64,000 bases of DNA from Calothrix sp. NIES-2098 (GTDB taxonomy: Bacteria; Cyanobacteriota; Cyanobacteriia; Cyanobacteriales; Nostocaceae): positions 3,966,001-4,030,000 of the forward strand of contig AP018172.1 in assembly GCA_002368175.1 (NCBI GenBank), written 5' to 3'. Shown here piece by piece: positions 33,500 through 43,140 of the stretch (its first letter is position 1; each line of letters begins with the position of its first letter). Position numbers and translations under genes: made by a program. The notes under the pieces were generated by a model, which was given only the letters and a program-made list of their open reading frames with translations, had not been told where the DNA came from and did not search any database.

Positions 33500-34963
33500 T
33501 TAAAAGTTTACTCCAAATAAAGTTAAGCCGAGGTTGACAAGATATCCCATCAAAAAAGCAAAGGGGAAAATAAATAACACGATCGCTATAGTAGTTTGAG
33601 TTCCGCGTTCCTTAATCAGCATTTGTAATTGGGCGATACAGGGTAAGAACAAAGTCAAGACAATCGCCGCTACGACTAGCTGATTACCTGTCAAGATACC
33701 TTGTTGCTGTAAATCAAATAGTCCGGCTGCACCATAATCTCTTCTAAAAAAGCCATAAAGGAATATTGGTGCTGCTTGTGTTGGCATTCCTAACATTGAA
33801 ATAAGAGGTTCAATTGCCCGAATAATTATGTCAAATAATCCGGTTAATCTTCCTACCCAAATTAAAACTGATGCCCAGATAAACAACGGTAATACTTCTA
33901 TAAAATACCACTTCATCCGCACCCAGGTTTTAGTTAGGATGTTCCGCAATTTGGGCAGACGTAAAGGCGGAACTTCCATGTAAAATCTGCCTGAATTACC
34001 TGGTAATAATTTGGCGGTAAGATAGCCCACTACGATGAAGATGGCAGAAATAAAACCTCCCCAAAATAATAAGCCAGCTGGTTTTTGCGCCAATAGTCCG
34101 ACAATCACGCCCCACTGCGCTGCACAGGGAATAGCTAGGGATAGCAAAAAGGTGGCAATTAACCTTTCTCGTTTGGTTTCTAAGGTACGGGTGACAATCG
34201 TTGCCATTGTGTCACACCCAAAGCCTAATACTATTGGAATGACTGCGCGACCAGATAAACCCACGGATTTGAATAAGCGATCCAGCATTAAAGACAGACG
34301 TGGGAGGTAGCCGCTATCTTCTAGCAATGAGAACATCAAGAAGTAAGTAGCGACTACAGGTAAGACGATCGCTGTAGCGTAACGAATTCCCAAGGTGATG
34401 ATGCCATAGTCATGAGCAATCAAATCTTGAATTGGTCGCCAGGGAATAACTTGAGCAGTGACTTGGTTGACAAATGGATTGATTTGTGTTTCAAAAAAGG
34501 TTTCGATGCGATCGACCAGTTCTCCTGCTCCAAATTCACCAACAAATTTGTAAACTCCGTAGTAAAGGATGAATACCAAGATGGGGAATCCTGTAATCGG
34601 GCTAACGGTGAGTTGATGCAGTGTTTCTGTAAGTGGCGATCGCGTTTGTTTGGTTTCCTGCAAAACTGCTCTTTCTATAGCATGAGCCTGACTTTGACGA
34701 GTATTCGCGATCGCTAATCCAATCGGTTGTTTGAGTTGATTTTGCGTGACAGCAATCAATACTTCCAGATGACGGCACTGTTCTTCATCCTGTTGCAAGA
34801 TTTGCCATAATCCGGGGTCTTTCTGTAATAGCAATAAAGCTAGACTACGGGGTGAGAGTGAGTAATCTTGAAATAAATAGCGATTGCCTAATGTTTGCCA
34901 CCACAATTCCAATTGTGCGATCGCGCCTTCAATCGGTTCTGGATAAATAACTTGTCTGATCAT
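33500..34963 (-). CDS. feoB: FeoB membrane permease as a separate protein
   Basis: Carries only the membrane half of FeoB (487 aa). The first 120 residues correspond to the helical linker after the G domain (YPEPIEGAIAQLELWW). The membrane part holds the two Gate repeats with FeoB-like cysteine motifs: VLGFGCDTMA, LAIPCAAQWG and LFLPCIAQLQ. These differ from the E. coli type and suggest a distinct clade. The GTPase is encoded by the next gene upstream (27 bp away). Together they should import Fe2+ across the inner membrane, though another divalent cation is not excluded. Confidence 0.87.
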   Translation of the reverse strand: MIRQVIYPEPIEGAIAQLELWWQTLGNRYLFQDYSLSPRSLALLLLQKDPGLWQILQQDEEQCRHLEVLIAVTQNQLKQPIGLAIANTRQSQAHAIERAVLQETKQTRSPLTETLHQLTVSPITGFPILVFILYYGVYKFVGEFGAGELVDRIETFFETQINPFVNQVTAQVIPWRPIQDLIAHDYGIITLGIRYATAIVLPVVATYFLMFSLLEDSGYLPRLSLMLDRLFKSVGLSGRAVIPIVLGFGCDTMATIVTRTLETKRERLIATFLLSLAIPCAAQWGVIVGLLAQKPAGLLFWGGFISAIFIVVGYLTAKLLPGNSGRFYMEVPPLRLPKLRNILTKTWVRMKWYFIEVLPLFIWASVLIWVGRLTGLFDIIIRAIEPLISMLGMPTQAAPIFLYGFFRRDYGAAGLFDLQQQGILTGNQLVVAAIVLTLFLPCIAQLQMLIKERGTQTTIAIVLFIFPFAFLMGYLVNLGLTLFGVNF

Positions 34964-34990
34964 GGCTAATTGACTGTTGATTGTTTCCTT

Positions 34991-35611
34991 TTATGCTGAA
35001 ATCGTGGCAATTTGATTCGGTAGCAACAGAGCAATGCTGTGTTTCAATTCATCTATACCTTGGTTTAAAGCCGCCGCCATGCAAACTACAGGAATTCCCA
35101 ACTCCATCTCCAGCGCGTTTTGTTGCAGATCCAATCCCCAACGCTGGGCTTCATCCATCATGTTGACGGCGAGTATTACCGACAGTCCAGCTTCGATTAG
35201 TTGAAAGGTGAGAGGTAGCATTCTTCCTAAGTTCTTGCCATCTACTACATGAATCACAGCTGCTACAGATTCAACGAACAATAAATCTCTGGCAACCTTT
35301 TCTTCTTCGCTGATAGGTAGCAGTGAATACATTCCTGGCGTATCAATCACCGCGATCGCTTGTTTCCCTATCTGTGTCAATCCCCGGCTTACCTCTACAG
35401 TTGTACCTGGGTAATTAGAAACAGTGACGTAAATTCCAGTCAGAGCATTAAACAGTACACTCTTACCCACATTGGGCATTCCTACCAAAGCAATGGCTGA
35501 ACTTGTGGAAACTTCTGTATCTAAAGATTGCTGCTTTTTGCGAAAAAATGCCAGTCCGCGCGATTTACCTCCACAATCTTGACTCTGTGATTTACATTTA
35601 TGGCATTCCAT
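34991..35611 (-). CDS. feoB: FeoB GTPase domain as a separate protein with N-terminal Cys cluster
   Basis: A 206-residue soluble G protein. G1 is GMPNVGKS (44-51), the G2 Thr is in NYPGTTVE (about 71), G3 is DTPGMYSL (90-97) and G4 is NMMD. The YPGTT-E and TPG-YSLLPISEEEKVARD segments are FeoB-specific. Before the G domain is a short Cys-rich head (Cys3, Cys6, Cys13 in MECHKCKSQSQDCGG), which could bind a metal or Fe-S cluster. The chain ends where intact FeoB continues into the linker, so the protein is cleanly split and not frameshifted; each part has its own start. Confidence 0.88.
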   Translation of the reverse strand: MECHKCKSQSQDCGGKSRGLAFFRKKQQSLDTEVSTSSAIALVGMPNVGKSVLFNALTGIYVTVSNYPGTTVEVSRGLTQIGKQAIAVIDTPGMYSLLPISEEEKVARDLLFVESVAAVIHVVDGKNLGRMLPLTFQLIEAGLSVILAVNMMDEAQRWGLDLQQNALEMELGIPVVCMAAALNQGIDELKHSIALLLPNQIATISA

Positions 35612-35966
35612 AGGAATTTATTGTTGAGCTTTAGTGCAACTTATTCTCAACTTAAAATGTGAGGATCTTGTGAGGAAAATATTTCCTTGGGAGGAAGTTA
35701 CTGATTACGCCACGAATTAGCCAACCATAGTTAGCGGAGAAATTACCGTTATGCATTGAGCGTCACATAATTACTAATTCGTAATTCGTAATTAAACCGA
35801 GATTTAGAATCCTCAACCTCAGACAGGTTGTGACGTTATCGGTGGAGTTTAATATTAGTTCCGGCTGCTTAAGTATGAATCCCGCATCTGTGCAAAAAAA
35901 CTGAAAACTCTTTCTCTCCCTGCGGTCTTTACTCGAACATGATATAAATCCCCATTCATCAGGTAA
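35612..35966. other. Intergenic region upstream of split feoB
   Basis: Contains the promoter of the feo genes, including GTTGAG-N17-CTCAAC (35623-35651), related to the exbB/tonB motif. A perfect 17-bp inverted repeat, TTCGTAATTCGTAATTA (35778-35794) and its complement (35964-35980), also lies here; its right arm overlaps the kinase 3' end. A sequence CAAAAAAACTGAAAACTCTTTC near 35893 recurs near 41742. No gene is visible. Confidence 0.55.
35623..35652 (-). promoter_or_regulatory. Putative iron-responsive site upstream of feoB
   Basis: GTTGAG (35623-35628) and CTCAAC (35646-35651) are inverted half-sites separated by 17 bp, 12 bp upstream of the GTPase start. ATTCTCAACT matches the half-site seen before tonB and before the siderophore receptor. 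Identity of the regulator is inferred only. Confidence 0.4.
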
Positions 35967-38900
35967 TTACGAATTACGAATTATTAATTGCTTCTTACTG
36001 TCAGTAATGGGAAGATAAATGACAAATTCTGTGCCTTCTCCTAAAACAGAATGAACCGAAATTTGCCCCCCGTGTTTTTCTTCTACAATTTGCTGCGCGA
36101 TCGCTAGTCCTAATCCTGTGCCTTTCCCTACTGCTTTGGTCGTAAATAAATGGTCAAATATGCGTGCCTTAACCTCTTCGCTAATTCCTGGGCCATTGTC
36201 AGCAATTGAGATTTTTAAGGTATGATCTTCAATGGCAGTTTTGACGATAATTTTGTGAGGCTTGAGTTTGATTTCCTCAAAGCTTTTGCCAATACTTGAC
36301 TCATCTAAAGCATCAATAGCATTAGCGAGAATATTCATAAATACCTGATTTAATTGTCCGGGAAAGCACTCGATCGGCTGAAAATTATCGTACTTAGTTA
36401 CAACTAAAATTTCTGGACGATGCTCATTTGCTTTCAGGCGATGTTTGAGAATTAAAATTGTACTATCAATACCTTCATTGATGTTAAATGGCACTTTATA
36501 ATCTTTATCGGCACGGGAGAAAGTTCTTAAGCTGGTGCTGATATTTTTTAATCGCTCAGAAGCCATGACCATTGCATCGAGCATTTTTGGTAGGTCTTCT
36601 AAGCTATATTCTAAGTCGATTTCTTCAGCACGATCGAGAATTTCGGTATCAGGGTTTGGTAGAGCTTTTTGATATAGTTTTAGGTGTTCGGTGATATCAG
36701 CTAATGTGGGTTTAGCTTGTTGCAGACTAGCCGAGATAAAGCCGAGAGGATTGTTCATTTCATGAGCCACACCTGCAACCAAATTACCCAATGCAGACAT
36801 TTTTTCATGTTGGATCATTTGCAGTTGGGCTTGTTGCAGTTCTTGGAGAGCTTGTTGCAGTTCTTGGGATTTTTGTTCTAACTGTTGAGCATAAATTTGA
36901 GAATCTTGATAAAGTCGGGCATTTTCTAGAGAAATAGCTGCCTGGGTACAAAGAAAATTGAGAATGAGGATGCGATCGCTGGTAAATACACTACTGGTAG
37001 AGCGATTCTTTAAATACAAAATCCCAATTATATGTCCTTGATTGAGAATGGGTAAGCACAACAAACTTTTTGGTTGTCTTTGACGTAAATACTCATCAAT
37101 AACAGGTAAATTGGTTTTGAGTTCGTCAATCATCACCATTTCTTGAGTGTTTTTGACGTACTGGATCAACTTGAGTGGTAAGTTGGGGTTGCCCTCTAAA
37201 GGTTCGGCACAAAGTTCTGTGGTTTCTGGTGTAGCAATGGCTCTGACCAACCATTGACCTCGACTATCAGGTAGGATTAAGGCACAGCGATCGCCCCCAG
37301 AATGTTGCAGAATAATCTGTGTTAATTTATGCAGTAGTTCATCCAGTTGAATCGTGCCAGAAATCGCTTGAGAGGCTTTGAGGATCGCAGCAAAATCAAA
37401 GCTACTGATGTCAGTGCTAGAAGAACGACTCAAATTAGTGGAACTATGCACCGAGATTGTAGGGCTAAAACTGCTCGATAATGTTTCCAGCATTTGCAAT
37501 GGTTGTATTCTCTGCTGAAGAATAATCCGCAGTAGATCGGGATAGCGATTTTCCAGATCTTCAGTTTTAGCTTTTGCGCCCCAACGAGCGTAACAGTAGT
37601 ATGCCTCCTGCATATAAGTTGCTGCAACTTTCTGTCTACCCCAACTCAGGTAAAATTTAGCTGCCAGTTCATTACTCAGTGCTTCATCTTGCACATAACC
37701 GTGGGTTTTAGCTTGGGCAATAGCTAAATCATAATATTCCATCGCCTCAGCAAATTTCCCCAGCACTCGATAGCGTTCTGCTGCTACAAGTTGCCAACGA
37801 TGTTGATGATTGAATGGGGCGTAATTAGCCCAATTTTGGAGTTTTTCTTGATGGGTATTAATTCGCTCTAAAATAGCTAATTGTTCTTCGGGGTTAGCAT
37901 CGGTGTAGTTTGCTAGATGAATTAAAGCATCATAAAAAACTCGCACAACTACGACAAAATAGCCAATTACAGCATTACTATACTGTTCGGCTAAGGCTGC
38001 TTGTTGTGAGGCGGTTGCATATTCTCCGAACAAATAACACAAAACAGCTTGATTGAGATGAAGGTAGAATAACCCTGTGCGATTGCTGGTAGCTTGCAAG
38101 CTGGGTAAGATTTGGGCGACATTGAAGACTTTGCCCTGTAAATAATAGGGAACTTCAGCTTGTCCTAATAAATTGAGAATCACTTGTTGGTAACACTCTA
38201 AATATTTTAACGTTGCTTCTTGTTTTACCTGGCTGATGACTTGCCGATAATTTTCCATTTCCTCAGCCAAACCATTTAATTCTCGACCACTCCAATAGCT
38301 ATACTGACTGTATGCGTCTAAGTTCAACGCCACGCATTCCCAATCTCCGGTTTCTAAACCACTTTGATAACCTTCTAGCAAGCAGGGAATACTGTGATTT
38401 AATTGTTCTTTCCAATGTCGAATAAAGCTGTTGACAATAAAGTAAGCCCTACTTTTCAAGGCGTTAGTTTGGTATTGTTCTAGTAACTTTAATGCCAGTT
38501 TTCCAAACTCATATCCAGCATCAATATCTCCCATCAAACCACAAAGAATCACTGCGTAGTCTGCATAGGAAAAAATGGCAATAGATGAATTGCCAAACTG
38601 GATAGCCATCTCCACTTGCTTAGATATGAGCAGAGGTAACAGTGCGGGTTTAGCAATGTACGCAGGGGACACCAGTGTAGTCATAATTTGCATAGCAGCT
38701 AGCTGATGCGGATCGCTCATTACAGGTAAATCCAGCAAGCTGATGGGTGTACGCCCCATCCATAATTGTTTTGTCTGTTGGGCGGCTGTGCTAATATCTG
38801 TTGTAGTTGGCGGATCTGGAAATTCCACACCGAGTAATTTCAATCCTTGTAATCCAGTTTCAACGGCTTTGGCAAATTGACCTTGCGACCGGAATGCCAT

Positions 38901-41426
38901 CATTCGGACTTCATAGACTTTGATGCTATCTAGCAAAGAAGTAGCAGATTGCAACACCACCTCACCCCATGCGGCTAGCTGATCAAAGTCTGTATTTAAG
39001 CAAGCAGCTTCTAAACGCTCATTATGCAGATTTAGGGTTAATTGGTAATGTTCTCTCCAGGCATCGACGGACAGTAGATCAATGCCTTGGGTGCAATATT
39101 TCACAGCAGCATTATAAGCAGTGGCTGCTTTGGCTTTGCGCCCCGCCAGTAAATTCAGTTGAGCTAACTCTAGTTTTTTCTCAGGCTGAGTTATGACATC
39201 AATGCCGATATTCAGATGATTGACAATGTCAAAAATATATGAATCTAATTGAGTTTTAGGTGTATTCGCGTGCAATAATTGACCAATTGCCAAATGAGTA
39301 GCTTGTTTTTGGTCTTCGGGAATTAGACAATAAGCCGCTTGTTGGACGCGATCGTGCAGAAAGCGATAAGCTACATTTTCGATATTGTTAGTTTGAACTT
39401 CTTGCTCATCCCTGAGATAAAACTTATAAACTTGACTTTGCGGTAAAATCAATCCTTCCTGTAAAACCTGCCACAAAGCATCTGCTACTGTCTGGGGTGA
39501 CTGTTGTGAAACAACAGCCAAAGTAGTTAAATCAAAAGAGTTACCAATACAAGCAGCTAACTTCAGGATACTTTGCGAATCAAGAGGCAATTTTTGTAAC
39601 TGAGTAGCCATAAATTCCACTACATCATCAGTCACAGATAGCGCATTAACTTGAGCAAAATCACATTCCCAGTAACCTTGCTGGCGATCGAATTTAATTT
39701 GTTTATCTTCGTATAAAGCTTTGAGAAACTGCGTGATAAAAAAGGGATTGCCTTGAGTTTTGCGATTGATTAATTCTGTTAATGGACGCGATCGCTCAGT
39801 TGGACAATGCAAAGTATCAGCAACTAACTGATTGATATCGCTCAAAGAAAGGGGTGCCAGAGTAACAGTATTAACAGCCTTACCTGCTTTCTTGAGTTCT
39901 TCCACCGTTGATATAAATGGATGTGCGGCTGACACTTCATTATCTCGATAAGCACCCAACAACAGCAGATAGTTTTGGTCTTCCATTAGCAGTTTAATTA
40001 ACTGTAGCGAAGCTAAATCTGCCCATTGTAAATCATCCAAAAACATCACCAGAGGATGTTCCTTAGTGGTGAACACTGCAATAAAGTTTTGAAACAGTAA
40101 ATTAAACCGATTTTGCACCGCTGTGCCTGATAGTTCTGGTGCAGGCGGTTGTTTACCAATTACCTGTTCTAATTCGGGAATTACCTCAATCAAAACTTGT
40201 CCGTTGTCTCCGACAACTTGCAAAATTTGATTGCGCCATTCTACTAATTGTGCGTCTGATTCTGACAACAATTGTGCGATTAGATCGCGTAAAGCTTGCA
40301 CAAAAGCCGATAAGGGAATATTGCGATTGAATTGGTCAAACTTACCTTTGATGAAATAACCCTGCTGACGAGTAATGGGTTTGTGGACTTCATTCACCAC
40401 AGCCGTTTTACCAATCCCAGAAAACCCCGCAACTAGCATGATTTCTGATGTGCCGCGAGTAACACGCTCAAATGCTTGCAGCAAAGTGCTAACTTCTGCT
40501 TCTCTACCATACAATTTTTCTGGGATCAGGAAGCGATCGCACACATCCCACTGACCGATTTCAAAATCTTTAATTGTTCCTGTATTTTGGAGTTGGGCTA
40601 AACAAAGTTCTAGATCGTGCTTTAACCCCAAGGCACTTTGATATCTATCTTCGGCATTTTTCGCCATTAACTTCATGACGATATCGCCTAAGACTTTTGG
40701 TATTTCTTTGCTTCTACCTTTTAGTGGCGGTGGCATTTTCGCCAGATGACAATGCACCAACTCCATTGGGTCTTCACAATTAAATGGTAACTCTCCAGTT
40801 AACATTTCATACAATGTGACACCCAGAGAATAATAATCGCTGCGGTAGTCAATACCGCGGTTCATCCTGCCTGTTTGTTCTGGAGAAATATAAGCGAGAG
40901 TTCCTTCTAAAACATTTGGATTTTTAATTTCTTGGGTTTCTTTAGGTAGTAAAGAAGCAATACTAAAGTCAATGATTTGAATTTGCTTAGACTCAGGATT
41001 AATCAGAATATTTGCTGGTTTAATATCTTTATGGATAATGCGATTTTCGTGTAAATTATGAATAATCTCAGCTAGTTGAATAGCAATATTTAAGACTTCT
41101 AATAAAGATATATTTGAGGTTTTAATGTATTCTCTTAAAGAAATTTCTCCTTTATCTGCCATCACCAAAATATAGCCATTGCCATAGGTTTCTAGCGATA
41201 AGGGATGAATAATTCCAGCAATGTTAATATTTTTACCGATCGTATACTGATGGCGAAATTGTAGTAATTCGTTAAAGCTAGGATACTCTGAGGTTAGAAG
41301 TTTAATGACAACTGGAAGTCGATCTGATTCGCGGATAGCTCGATATACTTTGGTTCTGGAGCCAGCATACAGTTGAGAGTTAATTTGATATCCCGGAATG
41401 ATAGGAGTAGAGTTCGCGGTCGCCAT
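35967..41426 (-). CDS. Giant hybrid kinase paralogue: Ser/Thr kinase - AAA ATPase - GAF - histidine kinase (no PAS)
   Basis: A 1819-residue paralogue of the protein at 8078-13891, closely similar along most of its length. It keeps the kinase loop HKDIKPAN, the DFS magnesium loop, Walker A GFSGIGKT, the GAF domain, phospho-acceptor His1555 (AHEMNNPL) and the ATPase (DNGPGIS, GKGTGLGLAIA). It lacks the roughly 120-residue PAS domain between GAF and kinase, replaced by a Gln-rich coiled coil (LEQKSQELQQALQELQQAQ). Its last residues (KKQLIIRNS) are encoded by a repeat arm. It lies between the feo and siderophore-transport genes, supporting a link to iron. The phosphorylation partner is unknown. 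Confidence 0.93.
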   Translation of the reverse strand: MATANSTPIIPGYQINSQLYAGSRTKVYRAIRESDRLPVVIKLLTSEYPSFNELLQFRHQYTIGKNINIAGIIHPLSLETYGNGYILVMADKGEISLREYIKTSNISLLEVLNIAIQLAEIIHNLHENRIIHKDIKPANILINPESKQIQIIDFSIASLLPKETQEIKNPNVLEGTLAYISPEQTGRMNRGIDYRSDYYSLGVTLYEMLTGELPFNCEDPMELVHCHLAKMPPPLKGRSKEIPKVLGDIVMKLMAKNAEDRYQSALGLKHDLELCLAQLQNTGTIKDFEIGQWDVCDRFLIPEKLYGREAEVSTLLQAFERVTRGTSEIMLVAGFSGIGKTAVVNEVHKPITRQQGYFIKGKFDQFNRNIPLSAFVQALRDLIAQLLSESDAQLVEWRNQILQVVGDNGQVLIEVIPELEQVIGKQPPAPELSGTAVQNRFNLLFQNFIAVFTTKEHPLVMFLDDLQWADLASLQLIKLLMEDQNYLLLLGAYRDNEVSAAHPFISTVEELKKAGKAVNTVTLAPLSLSDINQLVADTLHCPTERSRPLTELINRKTQGNPFFITQFLKALYEDKQIKFDRQQGYWECDFAQVNALSVTDDVVEFMATQLQKLPLDSQSILKLAACIGNSFDLTTLAVVSQQSPQTVADALWQVLQEGLILPQSQVYKFYLRDEQEVQTNNIENVAYRFLHDRVQQAAYCLIPEDQKQATHLAIGQLLHANTPKTQLDSYIFDIVNHLNIGIDVITQPEKKLELAQLNLLAGRKAKAATAYNAAVKYCTQGIDLLSVDAWREHYQLTLNLHNERLEAACLNTDFDQLAAWGEVVLQSATSLLDSIKVYEVRMMAFRSQGQFAKAVETGLQGLKLLGVEFPDPPTTTDISTAAQQTKQLWMGRTPISLLDLPVMSDPHQLAAMQIMTTLVSPAYIAKPALLPLLISKQVEMAIQFGNSSIAIFSYADYAVILCGLMGDIDAGYEFGKLALKLLEQYQTNALKSRAYFIVNSFIRHWKEQLNHSIPCLLEGYQSGLETGDWECVALNLDAYSQYSYWSGRELNGLAEEMENYRQVISQVKQEATLKYLECYQQVILNLLGQAEVPYYLQGKVFNVAQILPSLQATSNRTGLFYLHLNQAVLCYLFGEYATASQQAALAEQYSNAVIGYFVVVVRVFYDALIHLANYTDANPEEQLAILERINTHQEKLQNWANYAPFNHQHRWQLVAAERYRVLGKFAEAMEYYDLAIAQAKTHGYVQDEALSNELAAKFYLSWGRQKVAATYMQEAYYCYARWGAKAKTEDLENRYPDLLRIILQQRIQPLQMLETLSSSFSPTISVHSSTNLSRSSSTDISSFDFAAILKASQAISGTIQLDELLHKLTQIILQHSGGDRCALILPDSRGQWLVRAIATPETTELCAEPLEGNPNLPLKLIQYVKNTQEMVMIDELKTNLPVIDEYLRQRQPKSLLCLPILNQGHIIGILYLKNRSTSSVFTSDRILILNFLCTQAAISLENARLYQDSQIYAQQLEQKSQELQQALQELQQAQLQMIQHEKMSALGNLVAGVAHEMNNPLGFISASLQQAKPTLADITEHLKLYQKALPNPDTEILDRAEEIDLEYSLEDLPKMLDAMVMASERLKNISTSLRTFSRADKDYKVPFNINEGIDSTILILKHRLKANEHRPEILVVTKYDNFQPIECFPGQLNQVFMNILANAIDALDESSIGKSFEEIKLKPHKIIVKTAIEDHTLKISIADNGPGISEEVKARIFDHLFTTKAVGKGTGLGLAIAQQIVEEKHGGQISVHSVLGEGTEFVIYLPITDSKKQLIIRNS

Positions 41427-41511
41427 CGATACAGACCCTATGACAGAATTTGGTTTTGCTTGCTGACATTAGTATTCCCATCAACTCGATGTTGGATAAC
41501 GCTATCGAAAG
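41427..41511 (-). promoter_or_regulatory. Conserved leader with NtcA-like site upstream of the second hybrid kinase
   Basis: Matches the leader at 13892-13976. On the minus strand GTTGATGGGAATAC (41472-41485) lies 45 bp before the ATG, exactly as in the paralogue, and is followed by the same CCAAATTCTGTCAT block. AGGGT upstream of the ATG is the probable ribosome-binding site. Confidence 0.45.
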
Positions 41512-41810
41512 GAATTGATGGTTATTTTGCGGAAAACCAAGATTCTAAATTGAAAAATGGCAGTGATATCACCTTCAGGAATTTATCAAAACAGAATACA
41601 GAATTGATCTGAGTGCGACTGGCAGATTTATAAGCGAATTTAAGACCTACAATTAACAACTCCAGCTTAATAGTTTTTGTAGTGTAAATACAATTTTTAA
41701 TAGTGTAATTTGAAAGTCGTTTTTCAAATTTGTTTTTAATTCAAAAAACTGAAAACTCTTTCCCGCCTACTTCCTTGCTTCTTAACGAAAGAGACGCGAG
41801 ATTACGGTCT
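41512..41810. other. Intergenic region downstream of the MFS gene
   Basis: The rest of the 384-bp gap between the kinase leader and the MFS stop. It is AT-rich. A CAAAAAACTGAAAACTCTTTC sequence near 41742 repeats one at 35893, each shortly after a minus-strand gene end. No gene or strong terminator is visible. Confidence 0.45.
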
Positions 41811-43109
41811 TTATTCTATACTGCGTAACAGACGGATATTAAATCCCAATACACCCACCAGCAACATGAATAAAGAACAGATAACATATAAAAGTGCCAT
41901 ACCAGCGCCTCGATCTGTGCCAAATATATTGCTAAAAAGCCATGCTAGCTGACCATTTGGTTTCATAGCTGGTTCAAAAACTCGATCGGCTAGAGGCCCG
42001 GCGATTAAATAGGCTATAGCTGAGAATAACTGTAAAAGTAGCGATCGCGTTGCAAAAACTCGCCCCTGTACATGAGTCGGAACCTTTGCTAACCAAATAG
42101 CATTTTCCGAACTCCCATTTAAAGGAAAATTCAGAGATGAGCAAAATTGAGCGCCAATCCACATAAAATTTGTATTTGCCAAGCCAAACAAAGTTTTACT
42201 CATACCTGCGCCGACAATACCCCAAAGAAAACCCTGAATCTGGCGCTTCGGCCCTCCCCACGTACTCATAGCCAACGCGCCGATTACACCACCTAAACCT
42301 GCGGCAGAAGATAAACTACCTAACAACAGAGTATCGTTGTGCGATCGCGACAATATCATCGGTGTGTACAGAGAACCACCCAGATCGTGAAAAAACCAAA
42401 ATATGACTCCCGTAATTAATAAAGCTAACAGGCTTTTATGTACGTATATATAACGCCAACCAACAATTAATTGATGCCAAATATTTTTTATATTTTGGTT
42501 TTCTAATTCTGCCGATCTTGGTTGGGGAATTTTGACTAAAATTACACTAGTAACTGCACAGATAAAAGTCAGCATATCAATTAAGGAAATGCCAACTAAA
42601 CCAATGATATGGTAAAGATAGGCTGCAAAAGCTGGAGCCAAAATTTGAGAACCGTAATGCGAGAAAAATTCTAAACTACTAGCGCGGGAATAATGTTTTT
42701 TAGGCACCATTAAACTCAAAGAAGCAGAGTAAGCTAGGGATTGTAATTCACTGAATGCTCGGTTAACGGCGCTAGTGATATAAAGATGCCAAATTTCTAA
42801 ATTATGTGTTAAATAGAGGACAATAATAACAATAGTGGAAATTGCAGATACTGTGTCGCCCAAAACCATTAATAACTTCCGGTTATAACGGTCAACAATT
42901 ATTCCACTCACAAGTGCGATCGCTATACTAGGCAACATCGAAAAGAAACTCAGCATTGTTAGTGAAGTAGCCCGATCTGTAAGTTCCCAGACCCAAATAT
43001 TCACAGCAAAGCTGGTCATGCTGCTGCCCATAGCTGATACTAATTGTCCAATCCAAATAATAATAAAATTACGCAGATTGGTTGCTTCATTTTCAGTTTT
43101 TATGTGCAT
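41811..43109 (-). CDS. MFS transporter, probable siderophore exporter (EntS-like)
   Basis: A 432-residue, 12-helix MFS protein of the EntS/MFS_3 type. The first helix region reads FIIIWIGQLVSAMGSSMTSFAVNIWVWE and the loop 2-3 motif reads GIIVDRYNRKLLMVLGD. Such proteins export enterobactin and, in Anabaena, schizokinen. It is the last gene of the receptor operon, 31 bp after the binding-protein gene, and divergent from the NRPS genes. Export of the new siderophore is the most economical role. A drug or heavy-metal efflux role cannot be excluded. Confidence 0.85.
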   Translation of the reverse strand: MHIKTENEATNLRNFIIIWIGQLVSAMGSSMTSFAVNIWVWELTDRATSLTMLSFFSMLPSIAIALVSGIIVDRYNRKLLMVLGDTVSAISTIVIIVLYLTHNLEIWHLYITSAVNRAFSELQSLAYSASLSLMVPKKHYSRASSLEFFSHYGSQILAPAFAAYLYHIIGLVGISLIDMLTFICAVTSVILVKIPQPRSAELENQNIKNIWHQLIVGWRYIYVHKSLLALLITGVIFWFFHDLGGSLYTPMILSRSHNDTLLLGSLSSAAGLGGVIGALAMSTWGGPKRQIQGFLWGIVGAGMSKTLFGLANTNFMWIGAQFCSSLNFPLNGSSENAIWLAKVPTHVQGRVFATRSLLLQLFSAIAYLIAGPLADRVFEPAMKPNGQLAWLFSNIFGTDRGAGMALLYVICSLFMLLVGVLGFNIRLLRSIE

Positions 43110-43140
43110 ATACTCTTATTAGCACACCATGCTAATTTTT

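Noticed and set aside
34991..35611. Reading the FeoB GTPase as a broken (frameshifted) gene
   Set aside because: Both halves have sensible starts and ends at a domain boundary with 27 bp between them, so a true split is more likely than decay.
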